The notes under the pieces: generated by a model | What the model was told of the DNA's origin: nothing | Database searches by the model: none | Seen by the model: the letters and a program-made list of their open reading frames with translations, nothing else | Made by a program: the position numbers and the translations under genes | In this document: positions 57,620-64,000 of the stretch, piece after piece | How positions within the stretch are numbered: the stretch's first letter is position 1 | Layout of the letters: each line of letters begins with the position of its first letter | From: DASUAS01 sp963720765 | GTDB taxonomy: Bacteria; Actinomycetota; Acidimicrobiia; IMCC26256; DASPTH01 | DNA: 64,000 nucleotides | Direction of reading: 5' to 3' | Assembly (NCBI GenBank): GCA_963720765.1 | Contig: CAVRGS010000004.1 | Location: 62,001 to 126,000, forward strand

Positions 57620-58063
57620 GTGGTGACGCCGCCCGAAGGCGCTCCACGAGGAACTCTGGATGCTCGGCGCGGAGACGCTGCGTTCGATCACCGGCAACGG
57701 CGCGCATGCGGCGTGGTACCAGAACCTGCCCATCGAGCCGACCCCTGCGCCCGGCGACGCGACGCGGTTCGTGTACCGGCTGGCCGAACCGTCGGCGCAG
57801 GCCACGGTGGCCCTCCGCACCAACTTGCTCGCGCACGCCGACCCCGGCGACGCATCGCGCATCTGCTCGGTGCGTTCCCCGCAGGAGATCCTCTGCAAGG
57901 CGCGCGGGGACGCGGCCGCGTGCGGGCCGCCGGGCGCCTTGCTCGACGGCGCGCCGCCGTGGGTGGCACTCGAGCACTCCGACGCGGCACAGGACCGGCA
58001 CGCCTCGATCGCCTCGCCGCGGAGCAGGAGACGACGTTCGGCCCCGCGGCGCAGTGGTCCTGA
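57620..58063 (+). CDS. Unrecognised protein; coding signal switches frame twice
   Basis: The frame from GTG 57620 to 58063 is open, but its middle is Arg/Ala-rich nonsense. A neighbouring frame there reads like protein: WMLGAETLRSITGNGAHAAW, YQNLPIEPTPAPGDATRFVY, ICSVRSPQEILCKARGDAAA. The best product begins VVTPPE, continues in that frame and returns for DRLAAEQETTFGPAAQWS at the end, needing one extra base removed near 57637 and one added near 58007. I recognise no family; two cysteines flank the SPQE segment. It is linked by the same leaderless-type strand to the thioesterase gene. Confidence 0.45.
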   Translation: MVTPPEGAPRGTLDARRGDAAFDHRQRRACGVVPEPAHRADPCARRRDAVRVPAGRTVGAGHGGPPHQLARARRPRRRIAHLLGAFPAGDPLQGARGRGRVRAAGRLARRRAAVGGTRALRRGTGPARLDRLAAEQETTFGPAAQWS

Positions 58064-58077
58064 TCCGCACCTGCTCC

Positions 58078-58083
58078 TAGCCT
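58078..58083 (+). promoter_or_regulatory. Candidate -10 element for the thioesterase gene
   Basis: TAGCCT ends nine bases before the ATG at 58093, identical to the element at 55876; no ribosome-binding site. Confidence 0.4.
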
Positions 58084-58092
58084 CGCCCGTCG

Positions 58093-58746
58093 ATGACCTC
58101 CCCCGAACGCCCTTCTCCGCAGGTCGGCGCGCCCGACGCGACCGGTGCACTCGTCAACGCACTCCGCACGCTGATCACGACAGGACGCACGGTCGACGCT
58201 CCCGCCGACGTGCTGGCGCGGGCCACCACACTGGTGCGCGACGCGACCGCGCTCCTCACGCCGCACCAGGTCGACGGCATCCCCGGCCAGAACGCGCTAC
58301 GCGCCGCGTACCCGGACCGGGAGCAGTTCGCCACGGGTGATCCGGCGCGCTTCTTCCCGTACAGCCCCGTCGTCGGCCCGTTGAACGCGATCGCAGCGCC
58401 GGTCACGTTCGCGTTCGATGGCGAACGCATGCGCGGGAGTGGCACCCTCGGTGCGCCCTACTCCGGTCCGCCGGGCACGGTGCACGGTGGCGTCGTGGCG
58501 ATGGTGCTCGACGAGCTCCTGGGCGCGGTCAACGCGTGCCTGGGACTCGGCGCGTACACGGGCACGCTCACCGTACGGTACGAACGGCCGACGCCGATCG
58601 GCGCCGACCTGACGTTCGACGCGTGGGTCGATCGCACCGAGGGACGCAAGGTGTTCACCGTTGGCACGATCAGTGCGGACGGCGGCGTCACCGCGCGCGC
58701 CGAGGGCGTGTTCATCCGCGTCGAGCAACCGATCCCTGCCGACTGA
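58093..58746 (+). CDS. PaaI-type hotdog-fold thioesterase
   Basis: A 217-residue protein. An N-terminal helical part (residues 1-90) precedes a hotdog domain with YSGPPGTVHGGVVAMVLDEL (the HGG motif and helix) and ARAEGVFIRV near the end. It probably hydrolyses an acyl-CoA. The position between two PIG-L genes and near CoA-dependent enzymes fits fatty or aromatic acyl-CoA metabolism. Confidence 0.83.
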   Translation: MTSPERPSPQVGAPDATGALVNALRTLITTGRTVDAPADVLARATTLVRDATALLTPHQVDGIPGQNALRAAYPDREQFATGDPARFFPYSPVVGPLNAIAAPVTFAFDGERMRGSGTLGAPYSGPPGTVHGGVVAMVLDELLGAVNACLGLGAYTGTLTVRYERPTPIGADLTFDAWVDRTEGRKVFTVGTISADGGVTARAEGVFIRVEQPIPAD

Positions 58747-58757
58747 GGAGACCTCCC

Positions 58758-59522
58758 ATGCCCGACCACGGCCTCACCTGGGGTGTGCTCCCGACCGACA
58801 CCTTCGAGCGCGTCCTCGTGCTCTCACCGCACTTCGACGACGCAGCGATGGGTGCGGGCCACCTCCTGCTCGCGCACCCGGGCGCGACCGTGTGCACGGT
58901 GTTCGCCGGTCGTCCGGACCGGTACCCCGACGAGGTGACCGAGTGGGACGCGCTCGGCGGTTTCCAGACCGGCGACGACGTCGTGGGCGCGCGCCGCGAC
59001 GAAGACCTCGCTGCGCTCGAGGTGCTCGGTGCCCAGCACCTCTGGCTCGAGTTCTCGGACCACCAGTACCTCGAGCCGGAGGAGCGTCCGACCGCCCGCG
59101 ACGTCGCGCCGGCGATCGCCGCCGCGATCGACGCGGTGGCGCCGAGCGCGGTCGTGCTCCCCCTCGGGATCGCCAACCCCGACCACGTCGTCACCCACGA
59201 GGCCGGCGTGCAGGTGGCGCGCCAACGCCCCGACCTCGCCTGGTTCGCGTACGAGGACGCCGGCTACAAGCACATCCCCGGGATGCTGGCGTGGCGGATC
59301 GCCAAGTTGTTCCGCTCCGACCTCTGGCCCACGCCGATGATCGTGCCGACCGTGCAGGACCATGCGCGCAAACGTGCCGCGATCGAGCGCTACGTGTCAC
59401 AGCTCGCGCCACTGCGCGCCGATCACGCACTGGACGCACGGATCGACGGCGCAGTGGCCGAGCAGTTCTGGCAGCTCGCGCCTCCGCCCCCCGGGTGGGA
59501 GCGGATGCGCGACGCGGTGTGA
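58758..59522 (+). CDS. PIG-L family deacetylase-like protein (variant motif)
   Basis: A 254-residue relative of the LmbE family: LVLSPHFDDAAMGAGHLLLA has HFDDA in place of HPDDE, so the second motif position (Glu) is lost and activity may differ. NPDHVVTHEAGVQVARQRPD holds the later His residues, and EFSDHQYLEPEERPTARDVA is a further segment. The ATG at 58758 has GAGGAG upstream. Its stop adjoins the stop of the convergent LivK gene. Confidence 0.82.
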   Translation: MPDHGLTWGVLPTDTFERVLVLSPHFDDAAMGAGHLLLAHPGATVCTVFAGRPDRYPDEVTEWDALGGFQTGDDVVGARRDEDLAALEVLGAQHLWLEFSDHQYLEPEERPTARDVAPAIAAAIDAVAPSAVVLPLGIANPDHVVTHEAGVQVARQRPDLAWFAYEDAGYKHIPGMLAWRIAKLFRSDLWPTPMIVPTVQDHARKRAAIERYVSQLAPLRADHALDARIDGAVAEQFWQLAPPPPGWERMRDAV

Positions 59523-60839
59523 CTACTTGCCGTTCAGGTCGTCCTGGAACGTGTACACGTTCGACTGCTTGCAGTCGAACGTGCCCTTCTTGGTCGGGTA
59601 GACGCGGACGAACTTGCCGTTCTTGAACTGGTCGAGCATGAAGCAGGCCGAGCCCGTCCGATTGCCGATGTCGGTCGTCGCGACCATGCCGCTGGCGTTG
59701 AAGTCGTGGATGTTGGCCAGCTCCGCGAGCAGGTTCGCCCGCGTGAGGCCGTTGGCACCCTTCGACTTCACGACCGCATCGGCCGCCTGCTGGAACAGCA
59801 GCCCGGAGGTGAACCCCCAGCTGGCGAAGCCGTTGAGGTTGTCCTTGCCCACGTACTTGACGAAGTTCTTCGTCATCGGGTTGGCCGAGCCCTCGTCGAA
59901 GGGCAGGAACGTCATCGACATGTACTCGCCGTTCATCACGTCGCCCGCCTTGGTGACCGCGTCGTCGTAGTAGCAGGCGAGCGTGCACTGCCACACGATC
60001 TTCGGGTCGGTGAGCCCCTGCAGCTGTGCTTCCTGGCGCTCGGCGACGACCCCGGTGACCGCCTGGAGACTCAGGCCGTAATTGGAGCTGTCGTTCTTCA
60101 TCGCCTGGATGATCGGCGTGTACTGGCTCTGTGGCGAGTTCGCGGTGACGTTCCAGGAGCTGTCGGCCTTGATGCCTGCGGCCTGTGCAGCCTTGAAGAG
60201 GACCTGCGACGTGCGGACCACCGACGGCGAGTCACTGGCGAGCACGTATGCACCGTGCAGACCCGGGTTCTTCTTGAGCAGGTACTTCGAGTCGCCGTAG
60301 TTGGCGCGGTACGTCTGCGTCGCGTCCGTCCTCGTGTCGCACTTCACGGACGGCGGCGTGATCGGATACCCCGTCGGCGCGCACGCCTCTTCGTTGTTCG
60401 TGGCGAGGGCCGCGATGTCGGGGATCCCCGTCGCCTTCCCGCTGGAGTCGGCGCAGCTCGTGATGTCGGTGGGCGTCGACAGCAACAGCGTGCCGGTGCC
60501 GACCAGCGCGAAGTCCTCGGAGCACGCCTTGATGATCGCGTTGCGGGTCTCGTTGGGGTTCAGCTTCGAGTCGATGAAGTCGACCTGCACCTTGCGCCCG
60601 GCGACCCCGCCGTTGGCGTTCACGTACTTGCCCCAACCCTGCACGCCCTTGACGATGCCTTCCAGCACGTTCGGGGCGATGGGATTGTCGACGTCGGCCA
60701 CCACCGCGACCCGAATGGTCTTCGCGGTGACACCGACGTCGGACTCGGCGCTCGACGACTGTGCACCCGCCGGCACACCGGCGAGCAGGAAACCGACCGC
60801 CATCAAGATGGCGACTCCGGCAATGGACGACCTACGCAT
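59523..60839 (-). CDS. LivK-type substrate-binding protein of an ABC transporter
   Basis: A 438-residue exported protein; signal segment IAGVAILMAVGFLLAGVPAG, then TIRVAVVADVDNPIAPN and GGVAGRKVQVDFIDSKLNPN, close to the paralogue at 47449. A CTLACYYDDAV segment and late NGLTRANLLAELANIHDFNA are also shared. No lipobox. The ATG at 60839 has GAGGGGGAG upstream; the frame is open to 61061. No permease or ATPase adjoins it, so it may serve the fused permease at 44615 or another locus. Confidence 0.9.
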   Translation of the reverse strand: MRRSSIAGVAILMAVGFLLAGVPAGAQSSSAESDVGVTAKTIRVAVVADVDNPIAPNVLEGIVKGVQGWGKYVNANGGVAGRKVQVDFIDSKLNPNETRNAIIKACSEDFALVGTGTLLLSTPTDITSCADSSGKATGIPDIAALATNNEEACAPTGYPITPPSVKCDTRTDATQTYRANYGDSKYLLKKNPGLHGAYVLASDSPSVVRTSQVLFKAAQAAGIKADSSWNVTANSPQSQYTPIIQAMKNDSSNYGLSLQAVTGVVAERQEAQLQGLTDPKIVWQCTLACYYDDAVTKAGDVMNGEYMSMTFLPFDEGSANPMTKNFVKYVGKDNLNGFASWGFTSGLLFQQAADAVVKSKGANGLTRANLLAELANIHDFNASGMVATTDIGNRTGSACFMLDQFKNGKFVRVYPTKKGTFDCKQSNVYTFQDDLNGK

Positions 60840-60934
60840 GTTTCTCCCCCTCGTGGACGACGACGTCCGGATCATGACATAACCGGGTCTATCCGGCACG
60901 CGCGCGTCCCGTAACGTCCTGATCCGCCTGGCAC

Positions 60935-60940
60935 TAGGTT
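60935..60940 (+). promoter_or_regulatory. Candidate -10 element for the small membrane protein gene
   Basis: TAGGTT ends eight bases before the GTG at 60949; no clear ribosome-binding site. Confidence 0.35.
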
Positions 60941-60948
60941 CTCCCTCC

Positions 60949-61146
60949 GTGCCAACGACCAAACGCGGGATCCTGTTCGCCATCGTCGGGATCATGCTCC
61001 TGGCCTTCAACGTGTTCGACGCCGCCGATCGCGGCGCGTCGGGCGCCAACATCGTGGCCATCGCCTGTGGTGCGTTCCTCCTCTTCTACGGGTTCGCCGT
61101 CGTCGCCCGCAGCGGGCGGCCCCCGTCGAGCGGGCCGTCGAGCTGA
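60949..61146 (+). CDS. 65-residue two-helix membrane protein
   Basis: A small protein with two membrane helices: GILFAIVGIMLLAFNVFDAA and NIVAIACGAFLLFYGFAVVA, joined by DRGASGA. Basic ends (TTKRG, RSGRPPSSG). I recognise no family. It starts with GTG, divergent from the LivK gene and 28 bases before the hydrolase gene. Confidence 0.6.
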   Translation: MPTTKRGILFAIVGIMLLAFNVFDAADRGASGANIVAIACGAFLLFYGFAVVARSGRPPSSGPSS

Positions 61147-61173
61147 CCCCGACGCGCGACGAAGGACATCGCC

Positions 61174-62265
61174 ATGGAGACGATCACCGCTGCTGACGGC
61201 CGCACCCTCGCCTACGAGGTCGTCGGCGATCCCGACGGCGCGCCGGTGTTCTGGCAGCACGGCACCGGCGACTCACGCCTGTGCAAGCACCCGGACGACG
61301 CGGTGACCGCCGCGCTCGGCATCAAGCTGGTGACCGCCGACCGCCCCGGCGTCGGCGGCTCGTCGCCCAAGAAGCCGCGCGGCATCCTCGACTGGGTCCC
61401 CGACGCCGAGGCGATCGCCGACGCCGCCGGCCTCGAGCAGTTCGTGGTGGCCGGCCACTCCGGCGGCGGGCCGCACGCGCTGGCCATCGCCCAGGCGCTC
61501 GGCGACCGGGTCACGAAGATCGGGTTGGCGGCGTCGATCGCCCCGTTCGATCAGCGCGGCAAGGAGGGGGGCGTCGACAAGGGGATGGTGAAGGACAAGG
61601 ACCTCAAGCTCATCTTCAAGCTCTCGCACGTGAAGTGGCTGGCGAGCGCGGCGGGCAAGATCGAGGCCAAGCACTACGAGAAGCACCTGCACAGCTTCGT
61701 GGCGCACTGCGCGAAGGAGTGGCCGGCCGACGCGGCGATCTTCACCGACCCGGTGCTCGAGCCGATGTTCGAGGCCGAGTTCGCGGCCGCGTTCGCGCAG
61801 GGCGGCGTGGGCGCGCTCGACGACATGTGGGGATTCCTCGACTGGGGCTTCGCTCCGGAGGGCGTCACGCAGCAGGTGACGATGTTCGTCGGTGACGCCG
61901 ACGACATCCTCGACCCTGCGATGTCGCAGTCACTCTTCGAGCGGCTGCCCAACGCAGACCTGCACCACTGGCGGCGAGTCGGCCACTACGGCGTGTACGG
62001 CCGGTGGCAGGAGTTCCTCGAGCGCGATCATGTGAGCGGCCGGGTCAGAGACGCGACGACGGTCTTCGGCGCGACCACGCAGTACGCGTCGCGCACGACG
62101 CCCTCGACCTCGCCCCAGTCGACGTCGACGTCGAGCCGCATGCCGATCCACCCTCGGTGGCCGACGTACGCCGGGACGAAGAAGCGAGTGGGCTCCTCGC
62201 GCACGGCCTGGTCCTGGACGCCGGTGGGTGCTGCACACCAGATGGCGAGGCGGCCGTCGCCGTGA
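61174..62265 (+). CDS. Alpha/beta-hydrolase family protein
   Basis: The first 285 residues form an alpha/beta-hydrolase: VFWQHGTGDSRLCKHPDDAV (oxyanion HG), ADRPGVGGSS, nucleophile motif VVAGHSGGGPHALA and the late WRRVGHYGVYGRW with the catalytic His. From about 62030 the frame continues 230 bases antisense to the MmcQ gene with a Thr/Ser-rich composition, which is not credible. A TGA in the next frame at 62033-62035 would end the protein normally if one base near 62025 is extra. The substrate is unknown. Confidence 0.8.
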   Translation: METITAADGRTLAYEVVGDPDGAPVFWQHGTGDSRLCKHPDDAVTAALGIKLVTADRPGVGGSSPKKPRGILDWVPDAEAIADAAGLEQFVVAGHSGGGPHALAIAQALGDRVTKIGLAASIAPFDQRGKEGGVDKGMVKDKDLKLIFKLSHVKWLASAAGKIEAKHYEKHLHSFVAHCAKEWPADAAIFTDPVLEPMFEAEFAAAFAQGGVGALDDMWGFLDWGFAPEGVTQQVTMFVGDADDILDPAMSQSLFERLPNADLHHWRRVGHYGVYGRWQEFLERDHVSGRVRDATTVFGATTQYASRTTPSTSPQSTSTSSRMPIHPRWPTYAGTKKRVGSSRTAWSWTPVGAAHQMARRPSP

Positions 62266-62408
62266 TGGTCGTCGTGGAACATGAGGAACGACTTCTTGCC
62301 CTTGTAGAAGAACGTCGGCGCGCCGTGGCTCGGGCGTTCCTCGACGTCGGGCAGCGCCGCGCAGATCTTGCGGACTCGGGCGAGCGCGCGCTCCACCTTG
62401 GTCGGCAT
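62028..62408 (-). CDS. MmcQ/YjbR family protein
   Basis: A 126-residue protein of the MmcQ/YjbR family: VRKICAALPDVEERPSHGAP, TFFYKGKKSFLMF, RFFVPAYVGHRGWIGMRLDV and the helical end VEGVVRDAYCVVAPK. These small double-wing proteins are often annotated as DNA-binding, without clear biology. The ATG at 62408 shares a base with the stop of the enoyl-CoA hydratase gene. Confidence 0.85.
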   Translation of the reverse strand: MPTKVERALARVRKICAALPDVEERPSHGAPTFFYKGKKSFLMFHDDHHGDGRLAIWCAAPTGVQDQAVREEPTRFFVPAYVGHRGWIGMRLDVDVDWGEVEGVVRDAYCVVAPKTVVASLTRPLT

Positions 62409-63211
62409 CAGACCCCCTTGAACTGTGGCGCGCGCTTCTCAGCGAACGCAGCCTGCCCCTCGAGGTAGTCCTCGGACCGGAAGCACGCTTCGACCAGACG
62501 CTCGACCGCGTCGAGGTCGCGCGCGCCGGGATCCTTGCGGGCCTCGCGGATCGCGGCCTTGCACGCCTGCACGGTCAGCGGTGCGTTGGCTGCGATCGTC
62601 GCCGCGAGCTCGCGCACGGTCGACTCGAGCTCGTCGACGCGGACAACGCGGTTCACCAACCCGATGTCGCGCGCTTCCTCGGCGCTGAGGCGGCGCGCCG
62701 AGAACAGGATCTCCGCGGTCCACGCGGGGCCGACGATGCCCATGAGCTCCTCGACGCCCCCGTACGCGTAGCCGAGGCCGAGCTTCGCCGCGGGCACGCC
62801 GAACTGGCTGTGCTCGGACGCGATGCGGATGTCGGCCTTCATCGCGGTGAGCAGCCCACCGCCGATGCAGTACCCGCGGATCATGGCGATGATCGGCTTC
62901 GCGACCGTGCGCCACGATCCCCACGCGGCGGCGAGCGCGTCGTCGTAGTCGGCGCGCGCGGCGACCGTCGTGCGCTTCTCAGAGAACTCGGAGATGTCGG
63001 CGCCCGACACGAACGCGCGGTCGCCTGCTCCGCGCACCACGATCACGTGCACGTCGGGATCAGCCGTGAACGCGTCGAGGATGCGCGGCACCGCGATCTG
63101 CATGTCGTAAGACATCGCGTTGAGGCGCGCCGGGTTGTTGTAGGTCATCCAGCCGATGCCATCGGCCACGTGGGCGAGCATCTTCTCGGTGCCGGTCTCG
63201 ACGGTCTTCAT
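62408..63211 (-). CDS. Enoyl-CoA hydratase/isomerase family protein
   Basis: A 267-residue crotonase-fold protein: GIGWMTYNNPARLNAMSYDM, VVRGAGDRAFVSGADISEFS, GYCIGGGLLTAMKADIRIAS. The late ALAAAWGSW and KLGLGYAYGGVEEL segments hold the site for catalytic Glu residues. A stop/start overlap (TGATG) links it to the MmcQ/YjbR gene. It begins 4 bases inside the CaiB gene's end, so the three are co-transcribed. Confidence 0.87.
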   Translation of the reverse strand: MKTVETGTEKMLAHVADGIGWMTYNNPARLNAMSYDMQIAVPRILDAFTADPDVHVIVVRGAGDRAFVSGADISEFSEKRTTVAARADYDDALAAAWGSWRTVAKPIIAMIRGYCIGGGLLTAMKADIRIASEHSQFGVPAAKLGLGYAYGGVEELMGIVGPAWTAEILFSARRLSAEEARDIGLVNRVVRVDELESTVRELAATIAANAPLTVQACKAAIREARKDPGARDLDAVERLVEACFRSEDYLEGQAAFAEKRAPQFKGV

Positions 63212-64000
63212 GTGGTCTCCTGCCTGCCGACCGCGCCGGAGGTGTGCAGGTCGTCGATCTCGTCGTCGGTGAATCCGAGCTCGGCCAGCACTGCACGCGT
63301 GTGCTCGCCCTCGGCCGGCACGCCCGATCGCACGCTCGCCGGCGTGTCGCTGAACGTCAGCGGCGGGCGCAGCACGTCAATCCCACCGCGGGTCGGGTGC
63401 GAGACCCGGCGCGTCAACTGCAGGTGTTGCACCTGCGGATCGGCGAACACCTCGTCGACCGCGAGCACGGGACCGCACGGCACGTGATCGGCGAGCCGCT
63501 CGACCCACTCTGCGGTCGTGCGGGTCTGCAACACCCGGGCGATGTCGGCGTCGAGCTCGGCGCGGTGGGCGAGGCGAGCCGGAAAGTCGCCGTAGCGGGG
63601 ATCGTCGGCGAGCTCGGGCGCACCGAGCAGTTCGCAGAACGCGCGGAAGTCGCGCAGCGCAGACACGTTGAGATAGCCGTCGAGCGTCGGGTACGCACCC
63701 ATCGGCACCATCGTCGGGTGCTGGTTGCCCTCCTGCCGTGGCACCTCGCCGTCGATGAGCCAGCGCGCGGCCTGGAAGTCCATGAAGCTCACCATCGCCT
63801 CGAGCAACGACGTGTGCACCCATTGACCACGTCCGGTGCGATCGCGCGCGATCAGCGCCGCCAACACGCCCTGGGTGAGCAGCGTGCCCGCAGCGGTGTC
63901 GGAGATGGCGATGCCGACGCGCCACGGCCCCGAGCCGGGAGGGCCGGTGACGCTCATGAGCCCACCGAGGCCCTGCGCGATCTGGTCGACCCCGGGCCGG
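63208..64000 (-). CDS. CaiB/BaiF-type CoA-transferase, partial
   Basis: The C-terminal 264 codons of a family III CoA-transferase; the gene continues beyond the right edge. RPGVDQIAQGLGGLMSVTGP, then GVLAALIARDRTGRGQWVHT and GGIDVLRPPLTFSDTP near the end. The part before the ATG at 63957 is in the same frame and family-like, so that ATG is not the start. It overlaps the enoyl-CoA hydratase gene by four bases. Confidence 0.88.
   Translation of the reverse strand, partial: RPGVDQIAQGLGGLMSVTGPPGSGPWRVGIAISDTAAGTLLTQGVLAALIARDRTGRGQWVHTSLLEAMVSFMDFQAARWLIDGEVPRQEGNQHPTMVPMGAYPTLDGYLNVSALRDFRAFCELLGAPELADDPRYGDFPARLAHRAELDADIARVLQTRTTAEWVERLADHVPCGPVLAVDEVFADPQVQHLQLTRRVSHPTRGGIDVLRPPLTFSDTPASVRSGVPAEGEHTRAVLAELGFTDDEIDDLHTSGAVGRQETT

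Overview
The window is high-GC, densely packed DNA from an actinobacterium. BldC, HspR with a dnaK-grpE-dnaJ-hspR operon, split PurS/PurQ/PurL, an EtfD-like membrane oxidoreductase and a Dcd of actinobacterial type all point there. The mix of CaiB-type CoA-transferases, ACMSD-like amidohydrolases and LivK paralogues suggests the class Acidimicrobiia; that placement is inference. There is no phage, insertion sequence, CRISPR array or rRNA, one tRNA (Gly, CCC), and no gene-free stretch longer than about 190 bases.

Layout. (1) 0-12.6 kb: purine biosynthesis on the minus strand (purA, purD, purB-C-S-Q, purL, purF-M), with bldC downstream, a broken VC0807-type membrane gene at the left edge and two small plus-strand genes between blocks. 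(2) 12.6-24.9 kb: chaperones clpB and dnaK-grpE-dnaJ-hspR, with matching HspR-type operators before clpB and dnaK. Between them lie a secreted beta-helix protein and a divergent fusion of an Asp/Asn beta-hydroxylase-like domain, a sulfotransferase domain and a TIGR03032-type domain. (3) 24.9-31.3 kb: a cyclic-nucleotide-binding protein, EtfD-like oxidoreductase, exported polysaccharide deacetylase, two coiled-coil membrane proteins, tag, dcd and an AIM24-type protein. (4) 31.3-53.4 kb: an apparent catabolic island with a TauD-type dioxygenase, enoyl-CoA hydratases, two amidohydrolases, two tandem-fused CaiB CoA-transferases, a nitronate monooxygenase-like protein, SDRs, an esterase, a class II aldolase, a fused LivH-LivM permease, a TetR regulator, a LivK protein and a cytochrome P450. 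(5) 53.4-64 kb: a secreted repeat protein, an MBL/receiver-like/GAF protein, two PIG-L deacetylases, tRNA-Gly, a hotdog thioesterase, a second LivK, an alpha/beta hydrolase, an MmcQ/YjbR protein, another enoyl-CoA hydratase and a CaiB gene running off the right edge.

The catabolic genes could form a route for import, ester or amide cleavage, CoA activation, hydration and oxidation of an unknown carboxylic acid; the substrate cannot be read from the sequence. About twenty single-base frame disruptions, mostly extra G or C and concentrated at 40-58 kb, break otherwise well-preserved genes. The protein on both sides of each break is intact, so uncorrected long-read assembly errors or very recent gene loss are the main explanations. 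Such genes are given here with their reconstructed extents.
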